Assembly (NCBI GenBank): GCA_947579665.1
Contig: CANPUZ010000062.1
Location: 248,001-312,000 of the forward strand
DNA from: Sympetrum striolatum
Lineage: Eukaryota > Arthropoda > Insecta > Odonata > Libellulidae
Reading direction: 5' to 3'
Length of the DNA stretch: 64,000 nucleotides
Shown here: positions 36,081 to 47,632 of the stretch, piece after piece
How positions within the stretch are numbered: position 1 is the first letter of the stretch
How the letters are laid out: each line of letters starts with the position of its first letter
Program-made: the position numbers and the translations under genes
Notes under the pieces: generated by a model
Seen by the model: the letters and a program-made list of their open reading frames with translations, nothing else
Told to the model about the DNA's origin: nothing
Databases searched by the model: none

Positions 36081-36401
36081 ATTCTCCATATTTTTTTAAG
36101 AACTCATATCTTTGATATTTTTATTCTGCAGATAATAGAAAGTAATATATCTTTATCATTTGCCAACCATCTCCTCAAAGAAAACAAATATCTATATATA
36201 CCTAATACCTTATTAGAGGATATCTTAAATTCTTAATACTTAACACCATTTTTGTAAATCACTGAATATACATTTATATTAAGGTGTTTAGTCAATTCCA
36301 AGATAAATGGAACCAATAATTCTTAGGAATACTTAAATAACTAAAAAATAAAAGAAAAATATCCAAAAAATTCCATTTTCTGTACTGTTACATCCACAAA
36401 T

Positions 36402-36436
<35 letters not shown>

Positions 36437-38595
36437 AGTACAGTCCTGGCCAATGGAATCCCAACACTCCATGCTGTGATTTCCCCAAATCTCTTGGATG
36501 AAGGAAGTTTGAGAGTTGTGTGACAACAATGTAAGTGGCTCAGGGTATTGGGAATGGGGAGAAAGCGAAGCGTTGTTCTTTCTTATGATTTTCCTAAATA
36601 TGGGACTCACAACCAGCATGGGAACTTATGGGAAGAAGGGCTCCATAAATAAGAATATTCCACGGAACTTGCAGTCCAAAGCATCAGCGGAAACTATTCA
36701 CAATCAAAATATGTTAATGAAAAACTTTATCCTGAGTAAATTTCACTGCTGCTAACATTGGAATTGATGGTTTAGCTTGATGATTGAGGTTACATTAACA
36801 TATTTATATACGTTTTAGTAAAATCAGAAATAATTACACCATAGAATTGTAAAAAATATCAACATATATGCATACAAATTAAGTGATAAGGTAGGTGACT
36901 ATTACACATTCACAAGCAAATTTAAAAATTGGAAACACAATCCACCAACACAATGCACACACTCATTTATGAAAATATGAAAAAATACCAATAATTTTAG
37001 AGACTATGCAAGTGCATTGATATTCCAGCAAAAAATACCTGAAGATGGAAACATGTTATGGATAAAAAATATTATTGATTAAATAAAGAAGTATTATGAT
37101 TTACTTATGCTCACTATCAAATATCATTATACAAGGAATGACTGAAAAGTAATGTGCTAGTACCTTCGTAACTTGGGTTTGGATAGGAATACTTTAATAA
37201 ATCAAACACAGAAATAATCCTTAGTATATGCTCCTTAATTACCAATATTCACCATTCCACATAATCACCAGTTAATTGAGAATGCTCTGCCAATGATGAA
37301 CAAGATTTCTTAAGGTAGACAGTACCAAATCTGGACTTTATAGAGGGTACAAGGGGCTTTCTTCAGTCCTGGAAGTTCTGATAGTTTGGCATGTGAATTG
37401 TTTTTTTATGGTCAGTCTGAAGCTCATTTATTTATTAATAGGATCAAAGAACAGCCATAGGTGGCTAACACATTGAATCACAATAATAATATTAATTATC
37501 AGCTTAAAACTTAAAAAATCTAAAACAAAAAATCTACCTACATAAAGTCCATATTTGGTGCTACTTGACATTCATCTGTTCCTGATAATGGAATAAAGAA
37601 TTTGAAAGAACTGTGAGTGACCGGTTGCAGAAGCAGTGTTGACTTCGTCAGAGGTGGATACAAAAAGGTTGTTTTTTGTTAGCTGAGTTTATTAAGGTAT
37701 CTGGTAGTTATTAAGAAAAGTGAATATCTGTAATGAAAGATCATGATATAAGGATAAATTCTGGGTTTTATTTATTTAAACATTACCATCCAAACACAAG
37801 TTACACATTCATATACATATTACACATTCAACAGATATTTACTCAGGGCAATATGTCGTACAAATTAGTTAATCTAATCTCTAAGGGATAGTACATAAAT
37901 TTTGTTATGCAAAATTCTCCCATTTTCCACCCCCCCTCCCCCATCGTAACGCCTTGCCGGACCATCCCTTTCCCCCACGTACCAGGACTGTAACGCCTGG
38001 CCAGACCCCCCCTACCCCCAAATTGCACTATGTAATTTGTTTATGGCCCCTAAATGAAATGGAATAATGGGTTTTAGGGCTGAGATAAGTCTCTTTTAGA
38101 CTCTCTCAGACTAATTTCAACCTCGCCTACACGTGGTGTGCCCTGGTTAACAGACTGACCAAACGATATGATGACCGAATGTCCACCGAGATAAGTGGTC
38201 ACTCTCTTTTTTCCAATGGCCTCTTCAGAGGGCAGAATAGCAAACTAAGGTTATGGGCACTCTTTTGCCCTGGGGGAGAACACTCTTTCCAAAGGTGGGT
38301 GAATCGTATATCTCGGTGAATGGTATAGATGGTGGAAAACAATGGAAATGGACACCACCTGAAAATTCCCAGGGATAATTATGGATTTGCGTAACTTAGC
38401 ACCCTGAGGACAATGCCATAGTCAGCTATCGAAATGTCGGCAATGGAACATATTACCTGGTGGAGAACCTAAGAAGGCTTCATCTGCAGCAATTTCCAGG
38501 AAAACACGAGATCTTTCATGGATTTGTAATTATAGTAAATAACAAAATTAGACTAAGTATTGAAAGAGTGAGTTATGTAAATGATAGAATAATAG
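36080..38595. other. Spacer with (TA)n microsatellite and a second mariner-like end
   Basis: A (TA)n run occupies 36404-36433. AAGGAATGACTGAAAAGTAATG at 37133 resembles the start of the mariner remnant at 35393 and may mark another decayed copy. The block 37925-38030 is C-rich with two copies of a GTAACGCCTTGCCGGACC-like phrase. Nothing coding is recognised. Confidence 0.4.
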
Positions 38596-38599
38596 AAGT

Positions 38600-40620
38600 T
38601 AGGACAAAAGCATTACCTAGAGTTATATTAATCATAAAGTGTGTGTGAGATAGTTGAAGATTTAATATCAAAAGAGAAAGGTAAATGTTGCAGAATTATA
38701 ATGGGAGACTGGAATGCTAATTTAGGGCAAGGCATGAAGGAGGAAGAATATAAATTGAATTCTGTAAAGCTGAAAATTTAGTTATGACAAACACATGGTT
38801 TAAAAATCCTGTAAGAAGATTGTACACATGGAAATCACCAGTAAATGAGTACAGAAATCAAATAGATTAATCGTAGATGAAATATGTAAAAATGGAATGA
38901 GAAACTTGAAAGGTTTACCTGGTGCTGACATAAATACTGACCAAGTTTTACCAGTGGCTAAATTAGAAATGAGATTGAAGAGAACTAAAATAACAAAGAA
39001 AGTAAAAAGATGAAATTGGGAGGAGGCTAAAGATATGGATAAAAAAGGGAAAGCAGAATTATGAGAAGGAAATGAAAGAGAAAGTAAAATGGAAAATCAG
39101 ATAGAGGAAAATTTAGGTGAGATAGTAATAGAATTCTAAATGATGATGATGATGATTCTAAATGTAATGGAGGATGAAATAAGACAACAAAATGAATAAA
39201 TCAAATCAAACCTTGGATAACTGCTCAAATGATACAGAAGATGGATGAAAGAAAACAGTATAAAAATAGAAATGATGAAGATGGCAAAAAATGAATAGGA
39301 AATTGAATGGTGAACTGAAAGGAGAAACGGATAAGCTATGAAAAATGGTTAATGCATGTGTGGCGCCCCCTTCGCTCCCGCCAACGGCTCAGCGCCCGGG
39401 GCGCAAGCAGCGTCTATTCCCGCGGGAGGTCTTCTGAGGGATCCCCCGAGTGGACACGCCCATTCAGTCCGCGTCAGTGGTCCTGTTAGGGTGTGTGCAT
39501 CTTGTGCCCCGAAGAATCCCCCAAAACTGATTTCATTTCAACTGTTGTAGCCCGCGCTTCTAACAAACTCTAAACATGTAAGGAATCAGAATGCACAGAA
39601 TAAGAAGGCTGTATGATCCGATGAATGGAAGATCAGTGATATCACAGGGGATAAGAAAAAAATATTACGAGTGGAAACAGTATAGAAGATGGTAATGGTG
39701 AAATTCTACATAAAGAAGAGGTAAAGATTAGTAATAAAACTATGTATTAAGATATATGAAAGTAGAGAATGGCCAGAAGATTCTACAAAATTAATAATTT
39801 TTCTAATCCCAAATAAAACAGGAACAAGAAAATATAATGAATTTAGGAGAATCAGTTTAATATCACATGCTGCAAAAATTATACTTAGAATAACAAATAA
39901 AATGTAAGATCATTCATTATTTTTAATATCTTAGTTTTGTCTTACCCTCATTACTATCATTTTCTCATTTTTAATAGATACATCTCCATTGTTTTTGCAA
40001 TTATTGTACTAGAACTTCTAATTTATTTTGGTTTTCCATTAATACAACCACATCGTCAGCAAATTGTATACAATTAATTTTCCAGCCACAAATCCTTATA
40101 TCACTGATATTATTATTCTATTCCTTCTCAACTCATGCCCTAGTCAATTCCTTCTTCTCTTCCTGGTTATCTCCATGATTGACCTTTTTTCATGTATCCT
40201 CTTAAAAACATCTTCATTTCCTACTTTGTCTAACCATTTTATTCCTTCCATCTTCACCCACACTTCACATGCTTCTAAAGGCCTATCATCTGCTTTTTTC
40301 ACTGTCATTAAGGTAATGAGGATGAGTGGAAATAAAGATATTAATATTAATGAATGATCATAGAGAACAAGGAAAGGAATTCACATATCTTGGTTGTAAG
40401 ATAACAGAAGGAAAGAAAAGTGAGACAGAAAGCAGATCCAGAACAGCAATGGGAGCATTCATGATAAAATAGAATATATTACTAGAAAAGATGCATTGAG
40501 AGCTAAGAAAGAAACTAGTGAAGTGCGATGTTAGGAGTGCGTTACTATATAGTTGTGAAACTTGATCAGTTGCTGATGATGATTGCTTGCTGAAATTACT
40601 GTACCGTCCCTTTATCCACT
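38600..40620 (+). mobile_element. RTE-like LINE, rearranged and inactive
   Basis: On the plus strand the endonuclease remains as CCRIIMGDWNANLG (38692-38735) and GLPGADINTDQVLPVAKLEM (about 38915-38975). PWITAQMIQKMDERKQYKNR follows near 39215. RT text IYESREWPEDSTKLIIFLIP and RRISLISHAAKIILRI appears at 39748-39895. From 39905 to 40290 the coding sense is on the minus strand: IQFADDVVVLMENQNKLEVL (catalytic FADD) and KWLDKVGNEDVL. From 40300 the plus strand resumes with KVMRMSGNKDI and EFTYLGCKITEG-like text. So the middle is inverted and out of order. A GC-rich block (39354-39560) interrupts it. Confidence 0.75.
39354..39560. other. GC-rich insert inside the LINE
   Basis: About 200 bp with high G+C and several CpG, in sharp contrast to the AT-rich LINE text on both sides. 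The plus frame of 64 residues shows no known domain. It is probably a separate insertion of unknown origin. Confidence 0.5.
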
Positions 40621-41971
40621 AATACATACATATCGTGTGTGTGCATTTAATAGTAGACCATTCAAGTTAACAGATAAAGTTGAGGATTTCTAATCAGGAA
40701 TGCTCGGGACCGGGTCTCTTATGGAATGAAGATTTGGAACCAGAAAATCTTCTGGTTCCATATTATCCAGTTTTTCCTAATTGAGTATCTCAGTCTTTTT
40801 CTCTGTTCTGATTCGACCTCTTTCTATATATATTTGCTTGCATTTGTTGATGCTAAATACCAGTAACAAAGTGCTTCTTTCCAGAAAAACATTCTCTGTC
40901 TAAACATTTACAAATGTCATCCTATGGAAATATGTTTGCTATTCAAAAATGCTACAGGTTTGCTATTACCATAACATTGTATACTTTAGGAAGTGCTAAA
41001 AATGTGATTTCAGTTTTCATGTGCTAAATTTCAGAAACTCATCTCAGCATTTATTTATATTATATAGCAAAATATTATGAAAACCTAAATCATAAAGATA
41101 TGGGTTTAATTAATGATTAATCATAATGAATTCTTTTAGATGTGACTAATTTGTAATGATAGTGAACAAAGAAATAATAACCTCCTCATTACTCTCATGG
41201 CCAGATTCTTATGCTTTAGAAAATGAATGTATAAAATGCTTGTAACTTATTGAAGCAAATCTTGAATGAATTTCAAACAGGAACGATTCCCAGATATATT
41301 ATGTTTAGTGAAATAGGTAAGCTTAAACTACTTGAACTTTAAATCTTTTAACTTTATATAAAGCAGTTAGGTACCTCCTCTTCTAGTCTAGAAGCAATAT
41401 ACCCTTCCTCATACCTCTTGTGAAGTATTTAAGAATTTAAATCTAAACAAATGGTACATTAAGGTAGATTTCTAAAACTTGAAGATATGTATTAATTTTC
41501 ACAAGTGCAATGATTCAGTAAACACCAGATCCATTCTATTAAAAAGAGACCAATAAAGTTAAATTTATATCTATAAGTACTCATAATCCAATGTTTATTC
41601 AGTATACTTAGTGAGGACATTCCTTATATTATTATTTTCTGAGACAAACAAAGGGAATTATATTGTAGTAGTGTCCCTTTCAACCACCCAGCAATAATCA
41701 CTTAGCTTTGCAACACTTCATTTCACTTTATATCTTTGCTCCATCACTGAAATATCCAGGTGAAAGCACTTACCATATTCATCGCTTATATGACCACAAT
41801 TTGATGGATTTAGGATTTCACGGATGACCTTTTTGGTTGGACCGACACAAAGTCCAGTAGATATGCAAGGTCAAATTTTGATTGTAGCATAAATAGATCT
41901 CTTTTCTCTCCTGAACTACTAAATCATATTTGCTGTCCTGAGCCAATTTTCTATTAACCTCTCCTACAATA
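40621..41971. other. AT-rich spacer, nothing recognised
   Basis: No element end or coding pattern was found up to the LTR target site. Confidence 0.35.
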
Positions 41972-42065
41972 CAATTGTTGTGGAGGGCTAAGAACGGCCA
42001 GAGGACATTCCTCGCCAAGCGGGCTCTAGACTGGGAGGCGCCGTCAGCTTCTACTTTGTTTCCCC

Positions 42066-42460
42066 CCATTTTTCCTCATAGGCCACGCGCCTCCTCTCGC
42101 CCGCCTTTTCACTGCCCATAACTCCTAAGACAAGTATCTCCGAGGCATTGCTAGCATCCTTTCCTTCTTCTATAAACTTGTGTCACGTGCCTCGCTTCCA
42201 TTTTCCCTCATACGCCACGCGCCTCCTCTCGCCCGCCTTTTCACTGCCCATAACTCCTAAGACAAGTATCTCCGAGGCACTGCTAGTATCCTTTCCTTCT
42301 TCTATAACCTTGTGTCACGTGCCTCGCTTCTATTTTCCCTCATACGCCACTCGCCTCCTCTCGCCCGCCTTTTCACTGTCCATTACTCCTAAGACAAGTA
42401 TCTCCGAGGCATTGCTAGTATCCTTTCCTTCTTCTATGACCTTGTTCCACGTGCCTCGGT
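42066..42460 (+). repeat. 132-bp tandem repeat in the LTR U3, three units
   Basis: GCCACGCGCCTCCTCTCGCC recurs at 42082, 42214 and (as GCCACTCGCC) 42346, exactly 132 bp apart. ACTCCTAAGACAAGTATCTC recurs at 42121, 42253 and 42385. Because 132 is divisible by three, a frame stays open across the array and reads a 44-residue repeat (PITPKTSISEALL). I take the protein reading as a by-product, not a gene. Confidence 0.85.
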
Positions 42461-42600
42461 TGGTACAATAGACTCCCTTGATAGACCAACTGATGCCCTT
42501 CCATTTCTCTTTCCCCCTGGCTTCTTCTATGAACTTGCTCCACGTGCCTCGCTTGGTACAATAGACTCCCTTGAAAGACCGACCGATACTCTTTCTACTT
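42430..42600 (+). repeat. 88-bp diverged pair in the LTR U3
   Basis: CTATGACCTTGTTCCACGTG at 42436 and CTATGAACTTGCTCCACGTG at 42524 start two copies that also share TTGGTACAATAGACTCCCTT. Confidence 0.7.
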
Positions 42601-42719
42601 CTCCCTCCCACTATCTTCCTAGCTTCATCTATGACCTTGTGCCCCGTGTCAGTTCCCTTTCTCTGGGCCCTTTTTGACTTTGTGCCACGTGCCAGTTCCC
42701 CTACTCTTGACCCTTTTCT

Positions 42720-42731
42720 TCCTATATATAG
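42720..42731 (+). promoter_or_regulatory. Probable TATA box of the LTR
   Basis: CCTATATATAGG lies 745 bp inside the LTR, between the U3 repeats and the 49-bp array, where an LTR promoter is expected. Confidence 0.5.
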
Positions 42732-42767
42732 GAACTGCTTCTAGCACAGAGTACCATTCCATTCCTT

Positions 42768-43000
42768 TCCCTCCTCGCAGTGTCTAAGGTCCCCAGACCC
42801 GGCACTGCGAGGCGATTCCTTTCCTTTCCCTCCTCGCAGTTTCTAAGGTACCCAGACCCGGCACTACGATTCCTTTCCCTACTCGCAGTGTCTAAGGTAC
42901 CCAGACCCGGCACTACGATTCCTTTCCCTACTCGCAGTGTCTAAGGTACCCAGACCCGGCACTACGATTCCTGTCCATCCTCGCAGCGTCTAAGGTCCCC
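42768..43000 (+). repeat. 49-bp tandem repeat in the LTR, about five units
   Basis: The unit begins GATTCCTTTCCCTACTCGCA and ends AGACCCGGCACTAC. The three middle units are nearly identical; the first and last are diverged. Confidence 0.85.
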
Positions 43001-43184
43001 AGACACTGCACTCCATGTGCTACAGCGGTTCCAGACGAACAGTGTTTGAGCCTGCTCCAATTGTGAACATACAACAAACTGTAAACTATTAAATAAATAA
43101 TACTGCACTCTTAGAACTGTGTTCTTCAATTCGACTATGTCGCGTCGCAGACTAATCAGTGCGAGTGCTGCGTCACGACACAAT

Positions 43185-44653
43185 GACCTATTCACTATCT
43201 TACCTTTTTTCCTTTAAGATTTATAACACACAACATTCACTCTAATACTCAAGGTATACATATCATAATTAATTAAGATAATTTATACATTTAATTTATA
43301 TTAATTTATATATTTGCTTGAAGGCCCTAACTTGTCTCTTGGTAGGTCTGCAAAGACATAGGATAATAAAAATTAATTTTTTAATGGGATTTGGAAATCA
43401 ACTTTTTACAATATATGTAATATGTATTCTATTAAATTATTATAGAGGGGTAGCCTGGCACTCAGGTCTACAGGACCCCATACACTAATGTTGCGTAGGG
43501 CCCCCAGAATTACAAGAACAGGCCTGTATAATCTATCATTTCTCTCTATGATCATCAAATTTCTTCAATGATCTAGGAAATGAAAAAAATATAATCATTG
43601 TACCTTCTTATGATAAGTAAATATTTTTAATTTTCTCCAGATTTAATAATTTTCAATTGCATAACTATGATTTTAAGTCCACTATACATCAAGTGGGAAG
43701 TTCTGTAAATTTGTAATTTACTTTGAAGTAAATAGCTGGTTCAATATTATGGCTGGTATATACTCATATTACAATATGCTCACACCAATTTGGTGAGGTG
43801 ACTATGCTCTATAACAATGAAAGATTTCAGATATTCATATATACATAGAGATAAAGTTGAGACAGAATTCATCAATTTAGAATTATCAGGAAACAAAAAA
43901 AATAGTCTCGATGTTCATACATTCCAATGCATGAAAAATCTGTGAACTTTAATCATCATTATTATAATAATTGTATATTTCCTTCCGAAAGCTGCCAGTC
44001 GATAGCATCTAAAAGTGAGTCGATAGCATCTACTCTGACATGTAAATTGTTTTTAGTATATCAATTTTTTCATTAAGAGATATTCCAGCTTGTCATCTGA
44101 TTGTGAGATAAAGAGAATATTTCTTCGATTTTCAGCATGTCGGAATGAATTAAATACAAGGGTGTCACAATTGTGACCAATTTCGTGGTTGGCTCTCGAA
44201 TTTCTTCAATACGTCTTTTTCGATAATTCGAAATCCAAGGTGTCTTCTGTCATCTCGTAAAAATCATATGACGGATGATTACATGATAGATGGAATACAG
44301 ATTGAATTATCCGTTTGGAAAAAGTTCAACAATCACTCTCACAACTAACAACCTCACTCCTCCACAATATTCTTAGTAATTGCCTTTTGTACGCGGAATA
44401 ATCTCCTCCACTACACGTTCGTTCAACTGTGTCTCGTATGTTTTTAGCATTTCTTCGACACGTCTTTTCTTCCTTCTTTGCTCGTCAGTCATTCAAACTG
44501 ACTATCGTAATTCACCGCGTGATGATAGCTCCATGATTCGCCGCCATGCGACCCCCCTGTCCTTTCGTCCTGGAGGCTCCCGTTCAAACCCCCGTTAGGA
44601 GGAAGCAATGATTGATCTCCGGCCCTATTCAAGAGGCCGTTGTTGGCGCACCC
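43185..44653. other. Spacer downstream of Fer2
   Basis: The part just below 44653 may be the Fer2 3' UTR (minus strand). I see no clear polyadenylation signal near it. A mildly GC-richer stretch lies at 44520-44650. Confidence 0.35.
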
Positions 44654-44763
44654 TCAGCCGATCATGTTGTCTGCAGTTAGGGTGAGGGTCGTCAGAACGC
44701 TCCGCCTGTTTGGGTTCACGCCCAGATTCTCCCAGTTTATCCAGGACAGGCGGGCTGTCAGAT
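44654..44763 (-). CDS. Fer2: Fer2-type bHLH gene, last coding exon (C-terminal tail)
   Basis: The acceptor reads TTTTCTTCGCAG and the exon opens in phase 1, so AGC G joined to AT CTG restores NTSDLTARLSWINWENLG. It continues GVNPNRRSVLTTLTL and ends DNMIG with TGA. A conserved tail with the tryptophan-rich SWINWENLG block is, to my recollection, typical of insect Fer2 and absent from Fer1/PTF1A and Fer3. The exact phase match with the donor at 45178 makes the exon convincing. The intron between them is 415 bp. Confidence 0.82.
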
Positions 44764-45178
44764 CTGCGAAGAAAAGATTTATTGTAGAGTAAACTGATGG
44801 GAATGTAATACTCAGCTTAAATACGGAAGATCCGAAGCTCCAACGAAGACTTTTTGTCTTCTGCTGCACACTTATGAATGTAAACCTCGCGGACGTGAAA
44901 AATGCATTTGTAAATTTACCTAAATTAGTGCGTGCAATACATCGTTGTGAGCTTCCGTGAAACGCCAATACAACTCGTGAAGCAAGATACGCATATAATG
45001 CGAAATTTGAAGAAAGAGATACCCTAATTATTGGAAATTATGTGTTACGCCAACAGCTCATTTTCAGCACAGTCATTTCCCTAACCGGTAGGGAATCTCC
45101 AGAGAATCACTTTGAGTGAAAGAGGTCCGAAGGAACTTTTGATCATAATTCTAATCCATCACATTTCTTATTTCTCAC

Positions 45179-45425
45179 CGCTTGTGTTCCATTCTGTCCT
45201 CTCCGCCTTGATCTCTCCTCTGAGGCACTTCTCCACGTGGGTGAGGGGATCATGGTCCGAGGCGAGCACTTCTCTGAGCAAAGCGATGTAGGCCATGGCC
45301 AGTCTCAGGGTGTCAATCTTGGAGAGTCTCTTCTCGTAGGGAAATGTGGGTACACTCACTCACTCACTCACTCGTAGGGAAATGTGGGTACATGCACTCG
45401 AAGCTCGTCGAAGGCCGAGTTGATG
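45179..45425 (-). CDS. Fer2: Fer2-type bHLH gene, helix-loop-helix exon with a 38-bp duplication
   Basis: After the acceptor CCCCAGCAG the exon reads [18 protein letters not shown] (helix 1 and loop), then the block [30 protein letters not shown] (helix 2) and [18 protein letters not shown], with donor G|GTGAGA at 45178. This is the PTF1A/Fer family [11 protein letters not shown] and the conserved region after helix 2 point to Fer2. The 21 bp that encode VPTFPYE occur twice (45371-45391 and 45333-45353) with 17 bp of (TGAG)n between. As written, the first copy runs into TGA at 45368-45370, and the second copy is in another frame. Deleting one 38-bp period would give a normal domain. Either a null allele, a pseudogene, or a misassembly at the microsatellite. 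Confidence 0.85.
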
Positions 45426-47632
45426 CTGCTGGGGCCGGTGGATTGGTCACACAGAGAAGGAAGGGCAAAGGATATGTGAATGAGAGAAAGATTGCGAGAT
45501 GTAGTAAGCTCCCTAATTATTTGAAGGACTGTGTATTTTGCTTTGAGGGAGGATCAACATTTATGAAGACTGTCATTCAACTTATAACTGTAACATTTCA
45601 TAGAAAACATTAATGATAAACAGAATTGAAAGAAGAAATTACTTATTCTATCATAAAAAATAAAATCAAAAAAAGTCTATGAAAAATTTCGAGCTTAAGA
45701 TCAGTTTCTGAATCGCCAAGAGCCGAGTTCGATTTAGTCTGATGTAGCATTTATAAAGGCTGCACAATTAAGGTGTTTTTGAACTAAAGGACAGTTACCA
45801 AGACATAAATAGTAATTTACGTAATAGGTGAAAAATCACTTAATTTATGAAAGAATAACCAAAGTCTAATGGATGATGTGAGTAATATCATCGGAATCAA
45901 TAAATCGATTTATCTGAGTCGAATTCCATTTTAGAGAAGCTTCTGGAATGAAAAGCGTCAATATTCTGGACGGAAAGCTTTGAATTTAGCAAGAGGAAGC
46001 ATACATGATGAAACAAACACCAACAATAATAATGAACATTGACGATCACATAATTTCAATTATCGTTTCTAAATTCTTAAATAAATGTATGTAACTGTGA
46101 ACATTCAAAGATTTTTGTTTAAAATTGACATTTAATTAAATAGATGTTGAGAACAAAATCGGAGGTTTTCAACTTCACCTAAATTAATGCTACATCCTGA
46201 ATAACAGCTTTTCTGCATTAAAGTTCAAAGGCTACAGTTTGTTGACCCATTTAGCGAGAACATCTCTACTGTTGTAATGCATCGAACCCAGACAAAATAA
46301 AAATAACCACTGATCTAGGAAGCATGTACAACACAAATAGCATGTCTATTGTAGATCCATACTTTAAAAAAATATCGCATAAACAACTTGTACTGTAATC
46401 ATCAAAGATTCATGCAAACCATGCAAATATCTATTTATTTGCCGTAAATTGCTTGAATAGGAAAGGGTTTCTCGAGTCAAAACTATCTAAAATTGATTAA
46501 CAGTTAACGATCAATGGTTCTTTGTCTGAAAATGAACTGGAAATTTAACTGAATGTGAATTTACGAACTTTCTTACGGAGTCGATTATAAAATAATGAGG
46601 GAAAATTTCCTAAAGATTCCTTCTACGGAACAGAAGAGATAAGCCTTTATTCCATTATTTTTATGAAGGGTATATGAGAGATGTAATTCCTGACTGTTAG
46701 GTCGTATGACGTGTTATCATATGATTGGCAACGTTGAAAAATAATTACTTTTAAGTCGTTCAATAGCGCTCTCACTAAACAGCTGTTATTTGAAATATCA
46801 TAATAAACATGAAGAGAGACCGAAATCCTCTCTTTAAAGGTAGGAAAGCATCAGTTTTATATTAGAAAATTCAAACATTCAGTTAATATTTCCATTCCGC
46901 TAATCCCAACTCATTAAAGCAAACGAAAGCAGTTTCTTCGAATCCAGTATTTGTGATGATTGTATTTTGATTTTCATAATTGCGTAAAAGTGAATTGAAG
47001 TTGAACGGTGGTAAGATTTCCGAGATTCACAAGGATATTTAAATTAAATCGTTGCGAATTTTAAACATTTAATTTTGACTATTTGTTACCATTCCATGGT
47101 GATCACAATTGCATCATAATATCAGGAATGAGGGAATTTTTTGATGAAGGAAAACCATACAAGAGATTTCCTAATCATTTCGAGGATTATGTTTCTGTCA
47201 AAACACGGCTTATTCCAGTTTGGTTGAATTATGCATCCCAAATTCTAACTTGAGCAACCTCAAAAATATTCAGAATGTATTTTAGAGCGTGGAAGTACTA
47301 CTGATGTTAAAACCAATAATTTAACCCATAATCAACGCGTAAGACTTTCATCTTAGGAACTGCTTCCAAACTACTATTCCCAAAACCGCTTAAAAATTCC
47401 GAATTCAAAAATGAGCAATCTTACCCTCTCATCATAAACAATTGATAATGACACGTTTGGGATAAGCTGCCATCTTGTTTTCTCACGGGCGTCACTTTGA
47501 CTAAGGGCGGGATAGCGCATTTTTGCAATCCGAGTTGAATTTTTAAGCGGAGAACCCGTCCCTCCGCGGATGCCTCACATCTTGACTGCAGGTTTCTCTG
47601 GGGGGCGGGTGGAGCCTGACGCTCGTGCCGAC
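45426..47632. other. Intron of the Fer2 gene, nothing else recognised
   Basis: This 2.2-kb AT-rich intron separates the basic region from helix 1. The acceptor is a CAGCAG tandem (NAGNAG). I saw no transposon inside it. Confidence 0.55.

Larger units (their letters stand above)
41976..43180 (+). mobile_element. Solo LTR of an LTR retrotransposon, 1205 bp
   Basis: The block starts TGTTGTGG and ends CACGACA, giving the TG..CA ends of an LTR with a short inverted repeat. CAAT flanks both sides (41972-41975 and 43181-43184), a 4-bp target duplication. No gag, pol or primer site lies next to it, so it is a solo LTR left by recombination. A TATA box, CCTATATATAGG, is at 42720-42731, which sets the orientation. 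AATAAATAATA near 43091 is a possible polyadenylation signal. The U3 part holds a 132-bp tandem array and an 88-bp pair; after the TATA box comes a 49-bp array. Confidence 0.72.

Noticed and set aside
42148..42471. 108-residue frame with 44-residue repeats
   Set aside because: It lies wholly in the 132-bp tandem array of the solo LTR; the open frame follows from a period divisible by three.
45333..45371. 38-bp mini-intron in the Fer2 exon
   Set aside because: GTGAGT is a good donor sequence, but every GT..AG choice leaves the helix-loop-helix frame broken; removal of exactly 38 bp does not give GT..AG ends.
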